From an uncultured Paracoccaceae bacterium (GTDB lineage: Bacteria > Pseudomonadota > Alphaproteobacteria > Rhodobacterales > Rhodobacteraceae), in assembly GCA_947500055.1 (NCBI GenBank), contig CANMQO010000004.1:62001-126000 (forward strand): DNA of 64,000 nucleotides, in the 5' to 3' direction. The position numbers and the translations under genes were made by a program. The notes under the pieces are model-generated. The model ran no database searches and was not told the origin of the DNA. It was given only the letters and a program-made list of their open reading frames with translations. Shown here one piece after another: positions 42,361 through 51,775 of this stretch; positions within the stretch are counted from its first letter, which is position 1, and every line of letters starts with the position of its first letter.

Positions 42361-43632
42361 CTATTTGAGAGCGACAACCTTTGCCGATACCGCTTTTGGC
42401 GCGCCGGAATTTGCATCAATGAAATCAAGCACAAGCGGCCTGATATTATTGCGCCAGCTACGTCCGGCAAAGATACCGTAATGGCCGGCACCCGGTTCAA
42501 CATGCGACGCTTTCTTGTCCTCGGGAAGCCCGGTCAGCAGATCAAGTGCGGCAAGACATTGCCCGGGGGCAGAGATATCATCCTCCTCGCCCTCAACGAT
42601 CTTGACCGCGACGCTGGTGACCTTGCTGAAATCAACCTTGTGCCCGGCGACCATGAAGTCATTGCGCGCAATCTCGCGTCCTTTGAAAATCCGCTCCACC
42701 GTGGACAGGTAGAATTCGGCGGTCATGTCCATCACTGCCAGATATTCATCATAGAAGGCATTATGGCGGTCATGTTCGGATGCTTCATCCTTGGCCACCC
42801 GGATGATTTCATCACGGAAGGAATTTGCGTGGGTTTCCGCGTTCATCGAGATGAACGAGGCGAGTTGCAGCAGTCCGGGATACACCATCCGCCCCACGCC
42901 GGAATATTTAAACCCGACCCGCTGGATCATGGTTTCTTCCAACTGACCCATGGTGACGGAGCGGCCGAAATCGGTCACCTCGGTATGGTTCGCCTCGGGG
43001 TCGACGGGGCCTCCGATCAGGGTCAGGGATCTTGGCTGTGCGTTGGGATCCTGTTCTGCCAGATAGGCGGTCGCGGCAAGCGTCAGCGGCACTGGCTGGC
43101 AGACGGCAATCACGTGGATGTCTGATCCCAACTCGCGCATGAAATCGACGAGATAGAGCGTGTAATCCTCAATATCGAACTTGCCTGCGCTGACAGGAAT
43201 GTCGCGCGCATTATGCCAATCGGTGATGTAGACATCGGCATCCGGCAAAAGGCTGATCACGGTTTTGCGCAGCAAGGTGGCGTAATGACCCGACATGGGG
43301 GCCACCAGCAGCACGCGCCGTTTACTTTGCTTGCGGCCGGGCATCGTGAAATGGATCAGATCGCCAAAAGGCTTTTCAACGACCGTTTCAATGACAACCG
43401 GGTAATCCTTGCCTTTGTCACCGGGGACAGGGGGGATATTCCAGTCAGGTTTGACCACCATGCGGGCAAAGGTACGCTCGGTCACCTCACCCCAGGCTTT
43501 CAGCCAATCCATTGCCGGATTGGCGCCCCATGACATCATGGGATAGCTCGCAAATGCCCGCGCGGTTGCCCCCAACCACTGATTCGTGTTCCGCGCGCTT
43601 TCCATCAGGTCGTAGGTCATCATATACTTCAT
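42361..43632 (-). CDS. phaZ: Intracellular polyhydroxyalkanoate depolymerase PhaZ
   Basis: 423 residues from the ATG at 43632 (MKYMMTYDLMESARNTNQWLGA). The catalytic nucleophile is the Cys in AVCQPVPLTLA, a feature of intracellular PHB depolymerases; RRVLLVAPMSGHYATLLRKTV and GAGHYGIFAGRSWR (His) complete the triad region. It releases 3-hydroxybutyrate from native granules. The gene is divergent from phaC over 61 bp that contain a PhaR-site-like motif, so both may answer to PhaR. The frame extends to 43797 inside phaC, without homology. Confidence 0.94.
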   Translation of the reverse strand: MKYMMTYDLMESARNTNQWLGATARAFASYPMMSWGANPAMDWLKAWGEVTERTFARMVVKPDWNIPPVPGDKGKDYPVVIETVVEKPFGDLIHFTMPGRKQSKRRVLLVAPMSGHYATLLRKTVISLLPDADVYITDWHNARDIPVSAGKFDIEDYTLYLVDFMRELGSDIHVIAVCQPVPLTLAATAYLAEQDPNAQPRSLTLIGGPVDPEANHTEVTDFGRSVTMGQLEETMIQRVGFKYSGVGRMVYPGLLQLASFISMNAETHANSFRDEIIRVAKDEASEHDRHNAFYDEYLAVMDMTAEFYLSTVERIFKGREIARNDFMVAGHKVDFSKVTSVAVKIVEGEEDDISAPGQCLAALDLLTGLPEDKKASHVEPGAGHYGIFAGRSWRNNIRPLVLDFIDANSGAPKAVSAKVVALK

Positions 43633-43657
43633 ACTAGTCTCCGATCGCGCGCAGGGA

Positions 43658-43675
43658 ATGCTGCGCATGCAGCAT
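43658..43675. promoter_or_regulatory. PhaR-site-like inverted repeat between phaZ and phaC
   Basis: Arms ATGCTGC and GCAGCAT are exact complements with a 4-bp spacer, so CTGC-N4-GCAG. The two sites in front of phaP have N3 spacing, the published PhaR motif in Rhodobacter/Paracoccus as I recall it. It is the only clear dyad in this divergent promoter. Confidence 0.6.
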
Positions 43676-43693
43676 AGGCACAGGAATGTTAAT

Positions 43694-45490
43694 ATGACAA
43701 CTAACGATTTGGATGATCCAACGGTAAGCGACCAGAATGTTGCAAAACTGGAGGCAAACCTGGCCCGCGTGGAGGAATTGACCCAGCGTCTGCTCAAGGT
43801 GATGGGGCAGGGACGGCCCGTGCGCCCTGATTTACAAGGCCCGGGGCAGGAACTCTACGTCAAGGCGGCAACCGCCTATATGACTGAAATGATGAATAAT
43901 CCGGCCAAACTGATCGAACATCAGCTGGAATTCTGGGGCAAATCCGTCAAACATTATGTCGAGGCACAGCATATCCTGATGCAGGGCAAGATGGAGCCCG
44001 CAACTGACGAAACGGTCGCGGATCGTCGCTTCTCCCATGAGTTGTGGCAAACGAATCCATATTTCAATTTCATCAAGCAGCAATATCTGATGAACGCCTC
44101 TGCGGTGCAGCAAGCGGTGGAAGATATTGAAACGCTCGATTCCGAGGAAAAGAAGCGTCTGCAATATTTCAGCCAGCAGATGGTTGATATGATCAGCCCG
44201 ACCAATTTCCTGCCCACCAACCCCGAAGCATTGGCGCTTGCTGCCGAAACCGAAGGCGAAAGCCTCGTTGCGGGGCTTGAAAACCTGATTGCGGATCTGG
44301 AGGCGAATGACGGTGATCTGGTCGTGACATTGGCCGATAAGAAGGCGTTCAAGCTGGGCGATAACCTGGCCACGACCCCCGGATCAGTCGTGTTCCGCAA
44401 CCATTTGTTCGAACTGATCCAATACGCACCGAGCACCGAAAAGGTTTATGCAACCCCGCTGCTTATCTTCCCGCCCTGGATCAACAAATTCTACATTCTC
44501 GATCTGAAGCCGCAGAACAGCCTGATCAAATGGGCAGTGGATCAGGGCTACACTGTCTTTGTCGTGTCCTGGGTGAACCCCGATCCGGGATACCGCGAAA
44601 CCAGCATGTCCGACTATGTCGAGGACGGTTATCTGACGGCGATCAACGAGGTCAAACAGATCTGCGGCGTCAAGAAAGTGAATGCCGTGGGTTATTGCAT
44701 CGCCGGGACGACACTATCGCTGACCCTCGCCCTGATGAAGCAGCGCAAGGACACATCCATCAACAGCGCGACCTTCTTTACCACCCTGACCGATTTTTCC
44801 GACCGGGGCGAGGTGGGCGTGTTCCTTGACGATGATTTCGTCGACGGGATCGCGGCAGAGGTCGAAGAACATGGCATTCTTGATTCATTCTTCATGTCCC
44901 GTACCTTTTCCTATCTGCGCTCCAACGACCTGATCTACGGCCCCGCAATCAAAAGCTACATGATGGGCAAGGCACCACCTGCCTTTGATCTGCTGTATTG
45001 GAACGGCGATGGCACGAACCTACCAGCCCGCATGTCGATGGAATATCTGCGCGGCCTGTGCCAGGACGATAAATTCGCGACGGACGGGTTCGACATCTGT
45101 GGCACAACTGTCCAGATCAAGGATGTGACCGTCCCACTTTGCGCAATTGCCTGCGAAACCGACCATATCGCCGCCTGGAAAAGCAGCTATCGGGGCATCC
45201 AACAGATGGGATCGAAGGATAAAACATTTATCCTGTCTGAATCGGGCCATATCGCGGGGATCATCAACCCACCCAGCAAAAAGAAATACGGCCATTACAC
45301 CAACCCCGAACTGGGGCTGACGGTGGATGACTGGTATGACGCAGCCGATAAACACGAAGGCTCATGGTGGCCGCGTTGGGACACATGGCTGTCACAGAAA
45401 TCGGGTAAAAAAGTAGCGGCAAGACAACCGGGAAGTGAAAAAAATCCGGTTCTTGCGCCCGCACCGGGCACCTATGTGGTTGCTAAGTAG
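43694..45490 (+). CDS. phaC: Class I polyhydroxyalkanoate synthase PhaC
   Basis: 598 residues from the ATG with AGGA about 9 bp upstream. The lipase-like box is GYCIAGTTLSL (active Cys), with the acid and His regions in CAIACETDHIAAWKSSY and SESGHIAGIINPP. N-terminal helices (YMTEMMNNPAKLIEHQLEFWGKSVKHYVEAQ) are typical of class I. It polymerises 3-hydroxyacyl-CoA on the granule surface. The -PSKKKYGHYTNPEL- segment near the end also fits the family. Confidence 0.95.
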   Translation: MTTNDLDDPTVSDQNVAKLEANLARVEELTQRLLKVMGQGRPVRPDLQGPGQELYVKAATAYMTEMMNNPAKLIEHQLEFWGKSVKHYVEAQHILMQGKMEPATDETVADRRFSHELWQTNPYFNFIKQQYLMNASAVQQAVEDIETLDSEEKKRLQYFSQQMVDMISPTNFLPTNPEALALAAETEGESLVAGLENLIADLEANDGDLVVTLADKKAFKLGDNLATTPGSVVFRNHLFELIQYAPSTEKVYATPLLIFPPWINKFYILDLKPQNSLIKWAVDQGYTVFVVSWVNPDPGYRETSMSDYVEDGYLTAINEVKQICGVKKVNAVGYCIAGTTLSLTLALMKQRKDTSINSATFFTTLTDFSDRGEVGVFLDDDFVDGIAAEVEEHGILDSFFMSRTFSYLRSNDLIYGPAIKSYMMGKAPPAFDLLYWNGDGTNLPARMSMEYLRGLCQDDKFATDGFDICGTTVQIKDVTVPLCAIACETDHIAAWKSSYRGIQQMGSKDKTFILSESGHIAGIINPPSKKKYGHYTNPELGLTVDDWYDAADKHEGSWWPRWDTWLSQKSGKKVAARQPGSEKNPVLAPAPGTYVVAK

Positions 45491-45529
45491 CCGATAAACC
45501 TATCAAATTTGCAAATGCAGAAAAATATG

Positions 45530-45568
45530 CTGCAGTGCAGAAAAAAGACTTGAAATGCTGCGGCGCAG
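45530..45568. promoter_or_regulatory. Two CTGC-N3-GCAG sites upstream of phaP
   Basis: Sites CTGCAGTGCAG at 45530-45540 and CTGCGGCGCAG at 45558-45568 lie 28 bp apart (start to start), in the 145-bp gap before phaP. The second is embedded in a longer dyad, 45555-45571. They match the PhaR operator form, and phaR itself lies downstream. Confidence 0.78.
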
Positions 45569-45635
45569 CATGCATATTGGTGTCACGAGATAGAACGCGG
45601 AGGGGGCTCCGCACCGACAACGAAAGAGATGACCA

Positions 45636-46085
45636 ATGGCTAAGACACAAGACTTCACAGCGATCTTCAAAGACATGATGGGCGCATTCCCTGTCGACAC
45701 AAAGGCAATGGAAGAGCAGTTCAAGACCCAGACAACTCTGGCTGAAAAAATGTCCGGCGTTGCAATCGACGCAGCTGGCAAATCTGCTGAACTGTCCGCA
45801 AAGTGGACACAGGACACACTGGCCAAAGTTGAAGCCATGTCCAAAGCAAAGGCAGAGCCTGCTGATTACGCAAAAGCAATGACCGACTTCGCATCTGCTC
45901 AGGCTGAATCAGCTGCAGAGCACATGTCTGCTTTCGCTGAAATTGCGAAAAAAGTGCAGACACAGACAATGGAACTGGTTCTGGCCGCTGGCAAGGACAT
46001 GTCCGAGGACATGACCGCTGCTGCCAAGAAAGCAACCAACGAAGTGACAGCCGCTGCCAAGAAGGCAACTGCTGCTGCCAAGTAA
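45636..46085 (+). CDS. phaP: Phasin PhaP (granule-associated protein)
   Basis: 149 residues, nearly all amphipathic helix, with the Phasin_2 pattern (FKDMMGAFPVDTKAMEEQFKTQTTLAEKMSGVAI, SAEHMSAFAEIAKKVQTQTMELVLAAGKDM) and an Ala/Lys-rich C-terminal repeat KKATNEVTAAAKKATAAAK. It coats PHA granules and limits their size. It is closed by a terminator and preceded by two PhaR-like sites. Expression is expected to be high when granules sequester PhaR. Confidence 0.92.
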   Translation: MAKTQDFTAIFKDMMGAFPVDTKAMEEQFKTQTTLAEKMSGVAIDAAGKSAELSAKWTQDTLAKVEAMSKAKAEPADYAKAMTDFASAQAESAAEHMSAFAEIAKKVQTQTMELVLAAGKDMSEDMTAAAKKATNEVTAAAKKATAAAK

Positions 46086-46131
46086 GGCTCCCTAAATCGC
46101 CCTTATCTCCCTGAGGGTTCGATTTTCGAAA

Positions 46132-46164
46132 GGCGGTCCACATCTGTGGGCCGTCTTTTGTTTT
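46132..46164 (+). terminator. Intrinsic terminator of phaP
   Basis: An 11-bp stem (GGCGGTCCACA with TGTGGGCCGTC, one G-U pair on each side) is followed by TTTTGTTTT. It ends phaP about 45 bp after the stop and leaves phaR with its own promoter. Confidence 0.85.
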
Positions 46165-46240
46165 GCAGGTTATGCTTTCTTTTTGCGCAGGCGCGGCATA
46201 GGCTTCTCTGCACCGCAACATGTCTTGGGAGGGACGGTCC

Positions 46241-46780
46241 GTGGCCGAGACCAACAAACCACTGCTGATCAAGCGATATGCCAGCCGGCGTCTCTACAAT
46301 ACAGAGACCAGCGATTACGTAACGCTTGAGGATATTGCCGCCTTCATCCGCGAAGGGCGCGAAGTGCAGATTGTCGATCTGAAATCCGGGGACGATCTGA
46401 CGCGGCAATATCTGTTGCAGATTATCGCAGAGCATGAAAGCCGTGGTGAAAATGTATTGCCTGTTGATGTGCTGACCGATCTGGTGCGCAGCTATACCAG
46501 CCAGGCTGCTTCCGTTGTCCCGCAATTCCTGCAAGCCAGTTTCGAGATGCTGCGCGATGGCCAGTCCAAGGCGATGGAAAACATGGGCAAGGCCAATCCG
46601 ATGGCCAACATGCCCGGGTTTGAGGTCATGCGCGCCCAGCAGGAGGCGTTTTTCAAGGCGATGACCGGTGGTATGATCCCCGGCAATAATGCAGCTGCGA
46701 AAGAAGGCAGCGATGATCTGGACGATATCAAGAACCAGCTGAGCGCCCTGCAGGAGAAGCTTTCGAAGATGGGGAAATGA
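46241..46780 (+). CDS. phaR: PHA synthesis repressor PhaR
   Basis: 179 residues from a GTG with GGGAGGG 8 bp upstream; the longer ATG start at 46220 would place that ribosome site inside the gene. The PHB accumulation regulatory N-terminal domain is clear (KPLLIKRYASRRLYNTETSDYVTLEDIAAFIREGREV), as is ENVLPVDVLTDLVRSYTSQAASVVPQFL. A coiled-coil C-terminus (DDIKNQLSALQEKLSKMG) follows. It represses phaP and probably phaC-phaZ in the absence of granules and is released by binding PHB. Confidence 0.94.
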   Translation: MAETNKPLLIKRYASRRLYNTETSDYVTLEDIAAFIREGREVQIVDLKSGDDLTRQYLLQIIAEHESRGENVLPVDVLTDLVRSYTSQAASVVPQFLQASFEMLRDGQSKAMENMGKANPMANMPGFEVMRAQQEAFFKAMTGGMIPGNNAAAKEGSDDLDDIKNQLSALQEKLSKMGK

Positions 46781-46855
46781 AGCTAGTACAGCTTTCCGAT
46801 CACCATGAAATTCGATAGGATTGGCGGTGTCTGCCGTCTGATCGTGTGAAACCTG

Positions 46856-48820
46856 ATGAGCCTGCCGCCTGGATTTCTTGATGAACTGCGATCCCGTCTG
46901 TCCCTTGGGCAGGTTGTCGGGCGCAAGGTCATGTGGGACAGCCGCAAATCCAATCAGGGCAAGGGTGACCTCTGGGCGCCATGCCCGTTCCATCAGGAAA
47001 AGACCGCCAGCTTTCATGTCGATGATCGCAAGGGGTTCTATTACTGCTTTGGCTGCCACGCCAAGGGGGATGCGATTTCCTTTGTTCGTGAAACCGAAAA
47101 CGTGGACTTCATGGAAGCCGTCAAAATACTTGCCGGTGAGGCGGGCATGCCGATGCCCGAACGCGACCCACAGGCGCAGCAAAAAGCCGATAAACGAACC
47201 CAACTGATCGAGGTGATGGAACAGGCCGTGCAATATCACCGGCTGCAACTGCAAACTGCCGCCGCGTCAGACGCCCGCGATTATCTGGCCCGGCGCGGCC
47301 TTGACCCCGATGCGCAATCTCGCTGGGAAATCGGCTTTGCCCCTGCCCATGGCGGGGCGATGGCCCATCTGACCGGCAAGGGCGTGGATCAGAAACTGGT
47401 GATGGAGGCCGGGATCGCCGCTGAAAGCGACCGTGGCGGCGCACCCTATGACCGCTTCCGGGGGCGGATCATGTTTCCGATCCGCGATGCGCGTGGGCGT
47501 GCCATTGGTTTCGGCGGACGGGCGATGGATCCGAACCACCCGGCGAAATACTACAATTCCCCCGAAACCCCGCTCTTTGACAAAGGCCGCAGCCTTTATA
47601 ACCACGGCCCCGCGCGTGAGGCGGCAGGCAAGGGCAAGCCGCTGATCGTCGCCGAAGGCTATATGGATGTGATCGCTCTGTCAGAAGCCGGATTTACCGC
47701 CACTGTCGCTCCGCTGGGCACCGCGATCACCGAAAACCAGTTGCAGCTTTTGTGGCGCATGGCCCCCGAACCGATCATCGCGCTGGATGGGGATACGGCC
47801 GGTCTGCGGGCGGCGATGCGGGTGATTGATATCGCCTTGCCCTTGTTGCAAGCGGGGCAATCGCTGCGCTTTGCGCTGATGCCCGAAGGGATGGACCCCG
47901 ATGATCTGCTCAAAACCCAAGGGGCGGGTGCGATGCAGAAGCTGCTGGATGCCGCGATCCCGATGGTGCAGCTACTCTGGCAGCGGGAAACCGATGGCAA
48001 GAATTTCGACAGCCCCGAACGCAAGGCCACTCTTGATAAGGCGCTGCGTGAAAAGACGGCACTGATCGCCGACCCGACCATCCGGGGGCATTACGATCAG
48101 GCGCTCAAAGATATGCGCTGGGCGCTGTTCAATCAACGCAAGGCAGGCGCAGGAAAATCCCCCAAACGCCAATGGGCCGGGCGGAACGAGGCGCGCTGGA
48201 AGCGCGATATCAGCCCGGTTGTGTCTGCCAAGAACTCGGCCCTCGGGACCGGTGCCGCGCATGAGGATCACCTGCGCGAGGCCGTGATCCTGGCCAGTTT
48301 AATCGCAACGCCTGTCGTGGCTGTCGAATTCGAAACAGCGCTGGAACAGATGGAATGCCGCGATCCGACCCATCGGGATTTGCAATCCTGTCTGCTGCGA
48401 CACCTCGGTGCGGGTGACCTTGCGGCGGCGGTTATCGGCGATCTGGGGCAAGCGGCCCTTGAAAAACTGATGACGCAGAACCATGTCGCAATTAGCCCCG
48501 CAATACGGCGCGCTGGCGATGCTGAGGTTGCGCGACTATGCCTTGCCGAAGAATTCGCCAAGCTGGCCGCCCGCATTGGACGTGCGCGTGAAATTGAAGA
48601 TGCAATCGAGGATCTGAGCGGTGTTGCCGATGAGGGTGTGACCTGGCGCCTTGCGCAAGCCACCGCAGCAGTTGATAGAGCGGGGCGCGGCGACGAAGAT
48701 GATCAGGCCGAGTATGAAACGGGCGCAAATGGCGCCCTCATCAAGAAAGACGAACGAAACGCCTTTGACGAACTTCTTGATCAGATCGGCTTTGCGAAAG
48801 GGTCATCGGACCCTAAGTAA
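46856..48820 (+). CDS. dnaG: DNA primase DnaG
   Basis: 654 residues: N-terminal CHC2 zinc finger (CPFHQEKTASFHVDDRKGFYYCFGCHAKGD), the RNA polymerase core with TOPRIM (LIVAEGYMDVIALSEAGF, PIIALDGDTAGLRAAMR) and a C-terminal DnaB-interaction domain. It makes RNA primers at the replication fork. It is 142 bp upstream of rpoD, the dnaG-rpoD order of the macromolecular synthesis operon, without rpsU as is usual in alphaproteobacteria. Confidence 0.97.
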   Translation: MSLPPGFLDELRSRLSLGQVVGRKVMWDSRKSNQGKGDLWAPCPFHQEKTASFHVDDRKGFYYCFGCHAKGDAISFVRETENVDFMEAVKILAGEAGMPMPERDPQAQQKADKRTQLIEVMEQAVQYHRLQLQTAAASDARDYLARRGLDPDAQSRWEIGFAPAHGGAMAHLTGKGVDQKLVMEAGIAAESDRGGAPYDRFRGRIMFPIRDARGRAIGFGGRAMDPNHPAKYYNSPETPLFDKGRSLYNHGPAREAAGKGKPLIVAEGYMDVIALSEAGFTATVAPLGTAITENQLQLLWRMAPEPIIALDGDTAGLRAAMRVIDIALPLLQAGQSLRFALMPEGMDPDDLLKTQGAGAMQKLLDAAIPMVQLLWQRETDGKNFDSPERKATLDKALREKTALIADPTIRGHYDQALKDMRWALFNQRKAGAGKSPKRQWAGRNEARWKRDISPVVSAKNSALGTGAAHEDHLREAVILASLIATPVVAVEFETALEQMECRDPTHRDLQSCLLRHLGAGDLAAAVIGDLGQAALEKLMTQNHVAISPAIRRAGDAEVARLCLAEEFAKLAARIGRAREIEDAIEDLSGVADEGVTWRLAQATAAVDRAGRGDEDDQAEYETGANGALIKKDERNAFDELLDQIGFAKGSSDPK

Positions 48821-48863
48821 GACAAGACGCAACATCACTTAGAAAACAAGGCGCACCGCCTTG

Positions 48864-48932
48864 CGAATCACCAGAAACACAGGTTGATTCGATTTTAACC
48901 GAATCAGTCGAATCATGCTGCTATGATTCGAC
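48864..48932 (+). promoter_or_regulatory. Five GANTC sites and a 10-bp dyad in the rpoD upstream region
   Basis: GANTC occurs at 48865, 48886, 48901, 48910 and 48925, five sites in 65 bp, where chance gives one in 256. Positions 48907-48916 and 48923-48932 form a perfect 10-bp inverted repeat (GTCGAATCAT arm) that contains two of the sites. GANTC is the CcrM methylation target in alphaproteobacteria, so GcrA/CcrM-type cell-cycle control of rpoD is suggested. Confidence 0.7.
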
Positions 48933-48962
48933 GCCAGATACAGCACTGCGAAAGGCCTCCCG

Positions 48963-50951
48963 ATGGCGAAAGACAACGACGATCGTAAGGACGGTGACCA
49001 GGACGGCGATATCAGCCTTGATATGAGCCAGGCCGCGGTCAAGAAGATGATCGCCGATGCCCGCGAACGTGGCTACATCACCTATGATCAGTTGAACGCC
49101 GTGCTGCCGCCGGAACAGGTTTCTTCTGACCAGATCGAAGACGTGATGTCGATGCTCTCTGAAATGGGCATTCAGGTCACCGAGGAAGAAGAAAGCGAAG
49201 AAGCCGAAGACGAAAATAAAGGTGGCACCGAAGTGGCCACCGTGGCTGGTTCGCGCGAGGTGACGCTGGGCGGCGCGGAAGCTGAAAAGCTTGACCGCAC
49301 CGATGATCCTGTCCGCATGTATCTGCGCGAAATGGGTTCCGTTGAATTGCTGTCCCGCGAGGGCGAGATTGCCATCGCCAAGCGGATCGAGGCTGGCCGC
49401 AACACGATGATCCTCGGGCTTTGTGAAAGCCCGCTGACCTTCCAGGCGATCACCATCTGGCGTGACGAATTGCTGTCCGAGGACATCCTGCTGCGCGACG
49501 TGATCGATCTTGAGACCACGTTCGGCAACCAGCTTGGCGAAGATGGTGAAGAAGAAACCGTTGTCGCCGCCGCTGCCGTACCCGGCGCGCCTGCCGAGAA
49601 AAAGGAAGAGGCGCAGGAACTGGACGCCGATGGCAATCCGATTGCCAAGGACGACGATGATGATGACGACGATCAGGCCAACATGTCGCTGGCCGCGATG
49701 GAGGCCGCGCTCAAACCCCGCGTACTGGAAACCCTCGAAATCATCGCCCGCGACTTTGCTGACCTGTCCGACATGCAGGACGCGCGGATGTCCGCGACCC
49801 TGAACGAGGATTCGTCGTTTACCGACAAGCAGGAAGATAAGTATCAGCAGCTGCGGTCTGAGATTGTGGAACTGGTGAACTCCCTGCACCTGCATAACAA
49901 CCGGATCGAAGCACTGATCGATCAGCTTTATGGCATCAACCGCCGGATCATGTCGATTGACTCCGCCATGGTCAAACTTGCCGATCAGGCGCGCATCAAC
50001 CGCCGCGAATTTATCGATGCCTACCGGGGCCGCGAGTTGGATCCCAACTGGCTGGAAGATATGTCCCAGAAATCGGGGCGCGGCTGGCAAATGATGATGG
50101 AGAAGTCCACCGCCAAGATCGAAGAACTGCGCGGCGACATGGCCCAGGTCGGCCAATATGTCGGCGTCGACATCACCGAATTCCGCCGCATTGTCCAACA
50201 GGTCCAGAAGGGCGAGAAAGAGGCGCGGCAGGCCAAGAAAGAAATGGTCGAGGCGAACTTGCGCCTCGTGATTTCCATTGCCAAGAAATACACGAACCGT
50301 GGCCTGCAATTCCTTGATCTTATTCAGGAAGGCAATATTGGCCTGATGAAGGCGGTCGACAAATTCGAGTATCGCCGTGGGTACAAGTTCTCGACCTATG
50401 CGACATGGTGGATCCGTCAGGCGATCACCCGATCAATCGCTGATCAGGCCCGCACGATCCGAATCCCTGTCCATATGATCGAAACGATCAACAAACTGGT
50501 GCGCACCGGGCGTCAGATGCTGCATGAGATTGGCCGTGAACCCACGCCAGAGGAATTGGCCGAAAAGCTGCAAATGCCTTTGGAAAAGGTTCGCAAGGTG
50601 ATGAAGATCGCCAAGGAGCCGATTTCGCTGGAAACCCCGATTGGGGATGAGGAAGACAGCCAGCTTGGCGATTTCATCGAAGACAAGAACGCGATCCTGC
50701 CGCTCGACTCCGCCATTCAGGAAAACCTGAAAGAGACGACGACACGGGTGCTTGCCTCTCTCACCCCGCGCGAAGAACGCGTGCTGCGTATGCGTTTTGG
50801 GATCGGCATGAACACCGACCACACACTGGAAGAGGTGGGGCAACAGTTCAGCGTGACCCGCGAACGTATCCGCCAGATCGAAGCAAAGGCGCTGCGCAAG
50901 CTCAAGCACCCAAGCCGGTCACGCAAGTTGCGAAGCTTCCTGGATCAGTAA
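48963..50951 (+). CDS. rpoD: RNA polymerase sigma factor RpoD (sigma-70)
   Basis: 662 residues. Region 1.1 ([28 protein letters not shown]), region 1.2 ([29 protein letters not shown]), region 2 with the -10 helix ([25 protein letters not shown]), region 3 and region 4 ([20 protein letters not shown]) are complete. A nonconserved insert between 1.2 and 2 holds an acidic run of eight Asp and an Ala/Glu-rich stretch. It is the housekeeping sigma factor. The upstream region has clustered GANTC sites. Confidence 0.98.
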   Translation: MAKDNDDRKDGDQDGDISLDMSQAAVKKMIADARERGYITYDQLNAVLPPEQVSSDQIEDVMSMLSEMGIQVTEEEESEEAEDENKGGTEVATVAGSREVTLGGAEAEKLDRTDDPVRMYLREMGSVELLSREGEIAIAKRIEAGRNTMILGLCESPLTFQAITIWRDELLSEDILLRDVIDLETTFGNQLGEDGEEETVVAAAAVPGAPAEKKEEAQELDADGNPIAKDDDDDDDDQANMSLAAMEAALKPRVLETLEIIARDFADLSDMQDARMSATLNEDSSFTDKQEDKYQQLRSEIVELVNSLHLHNNRIEALIDQLYGINRRIMSIDSAMVKLADQARINRREFIDAYRGRELDPNWLEDMSQKSGRGWQMMMEKSTAKIEELRGDMAQVGQYVGVDITEFRRIVQQVQKGEKEARQAKKEMVEANLRLVISIAKKYTNRGLQFLDLIQEGNIGLMKAVDKFEYRRGYKFSTYATWWIRQAITRSIADQARTIRIPVHMIETINKLVRTGRQMLHEIGREPTPEELAEKLQMPLEKVRKVMKIAKEPISLETPIGDEEDSQLGDFIEDKNAILPLDSAIQENLKETTTRVLASLTPREERVLRMRFGIGMNTDHTLEEVGQQFSVTRERIRQIEAKALRKLKHPSRSRKLRSFLDQ

Positions 50952-50956
50952 AGCGA

Positions 50957-50978
50957 GCGGGCTGTAAGTACAGCCCGC
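50957..50978. terminator. GC-rich hairpin after rpoD
   Basis: Arm GCGGGCTGT (50957-50965) with its complement at 50970-50978, loop AAGT. It sits between the convergent rpoD and the small gene at 50996. There is no clean T-run, so it may act with Rho or from both sides. Confidence 0.6.
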
Positions 50979-50995
50979 CTCACAATTCTTCCCGG

Positions 50996-51196
50996 TCAAG
51001 CAACGGCCAGAACGTACAGAAATCGCATCTTGCCGTTCTTCAGTCGTTCGCGTTCCTTAACGCGTTCGACGATGCCACGTTCGTTGGGTAGCATCTGGTG
51101 CGACACCAGTTCTCCTATTTTCCAGATGTTATCACCTGCCTGCCATTCCATAGGGATTTCCATTTTGAGGGGGTTTCCCCAACTGAAAGCGACCAT
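50996..51196 (-). CDS. Small protein, unknown
   Basis: 66 residues (MVAFSWGNPLKMEIPMEWQAGDNIWKIGEL... to MRFLYVLAVA). The ATG has AAGGAG about 7 bp upstream, so it is probably translated. It is basic in the middle and has no recognised motif. It faces rpoD with a hairpin between. Confidence 0.6.
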   Translation of the reverse strand: MVAFSWGNPLKMEIPMEWQAGDNIWKIGELVSHQMLPNERGIVERVKERERLKNGKMRFLYVLAVA

Positions 51197-51383
51197 TGCG
51201 GACTCCTTTTTAAGACACAGCAAAATTGCTGCATCTTTATGCTGCCCCAATGATGGAGATTCGTGCGGCGGACATGCAGGTGAGTAACACTGGGACCGTG
51301 TGGTCGGCTTTGTTCGGCAAGGGTATATGGTGTATATCACCGCCTCAATACGAACTTACCAAACAACAGGAAAGGTTCACCTT

Positions 51384-51659
51384 ATGTCACTTCTTTCCCG
51401 CCTCTTTGGCGGCAACAAACCGGCGGATGCCGCCCCAGAATTTGAAACTTATGAGGGCATGCGTATCTACCCGGAGCCGCAGCGGGAAGGAAGCGGTTAC
51501 CGTCTTTGCGCGCGGATCGAACAGGATGTGGATGGCGAAACCCACGAACATCTGATCATCCGGGCCGATACGTTCAGCAGTACGGACGATGCCATCAATG
51601 CGTCCATCGCCAAGGCCAAACAGGTCATCGACGAGCAGGGTGAACGACTGTTTTCCTGA
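51384..51659 (+). CDS. HlyU family transcriptional regulator
   Basis: 91 residues. The family pattern is YEGMRIYPEPQREGSGYRLCARIEQ, then HLIIRADTFSSTDDAINASIAKAKQVIDEQGERLF. HlyU is a small redox- or virulence-linked regulator in Vibrio; in Roseobacters its role is unclear. AGGAAAGG lies about 8 bp before the ATG at 51384. It stands alone between two intergenic stretches. Confidence 0.85.
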   Translation: MSLLSRLFGGNKPADAAPEFETYEGMRIYPEPQREGSGYRLCARIEQDVDGETHEHLIIRADTFSSTDDAINASIAKAKQVIDEQGERLFS

Positions 51660-51775
51660 TCCGGCCGGACAATCACAGCCCGATCATGTGCATTTACGAT
51701 CACGTGATATACGATGACAGCTGATTGAAAACATCCTCGCACAGGCCCATCTGTCTCAGCGAAAGGATGACTCAC

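Noticed and set aside
46103..47254. 383-residue minus-strand frame over phaR and dnaG
   Set aside because: Antisense to two clear genes; composition is that of a shadow frame.
49651..49680. Eight-Asp run in RpoD as a sign of a frameshift or assembly error
   Set aside because: The frame stays open, regions 1.2 and 2 on either side are intact, and acidic inserts are common in this nonconserved part.
48921..50309. 462-residue open frame opposite rpoD
   Set aside because: It lies wholly antisense to conserved rpoD codons and has low-complexity His/Asp/Gly content typical of a GC-rich shadow frame.
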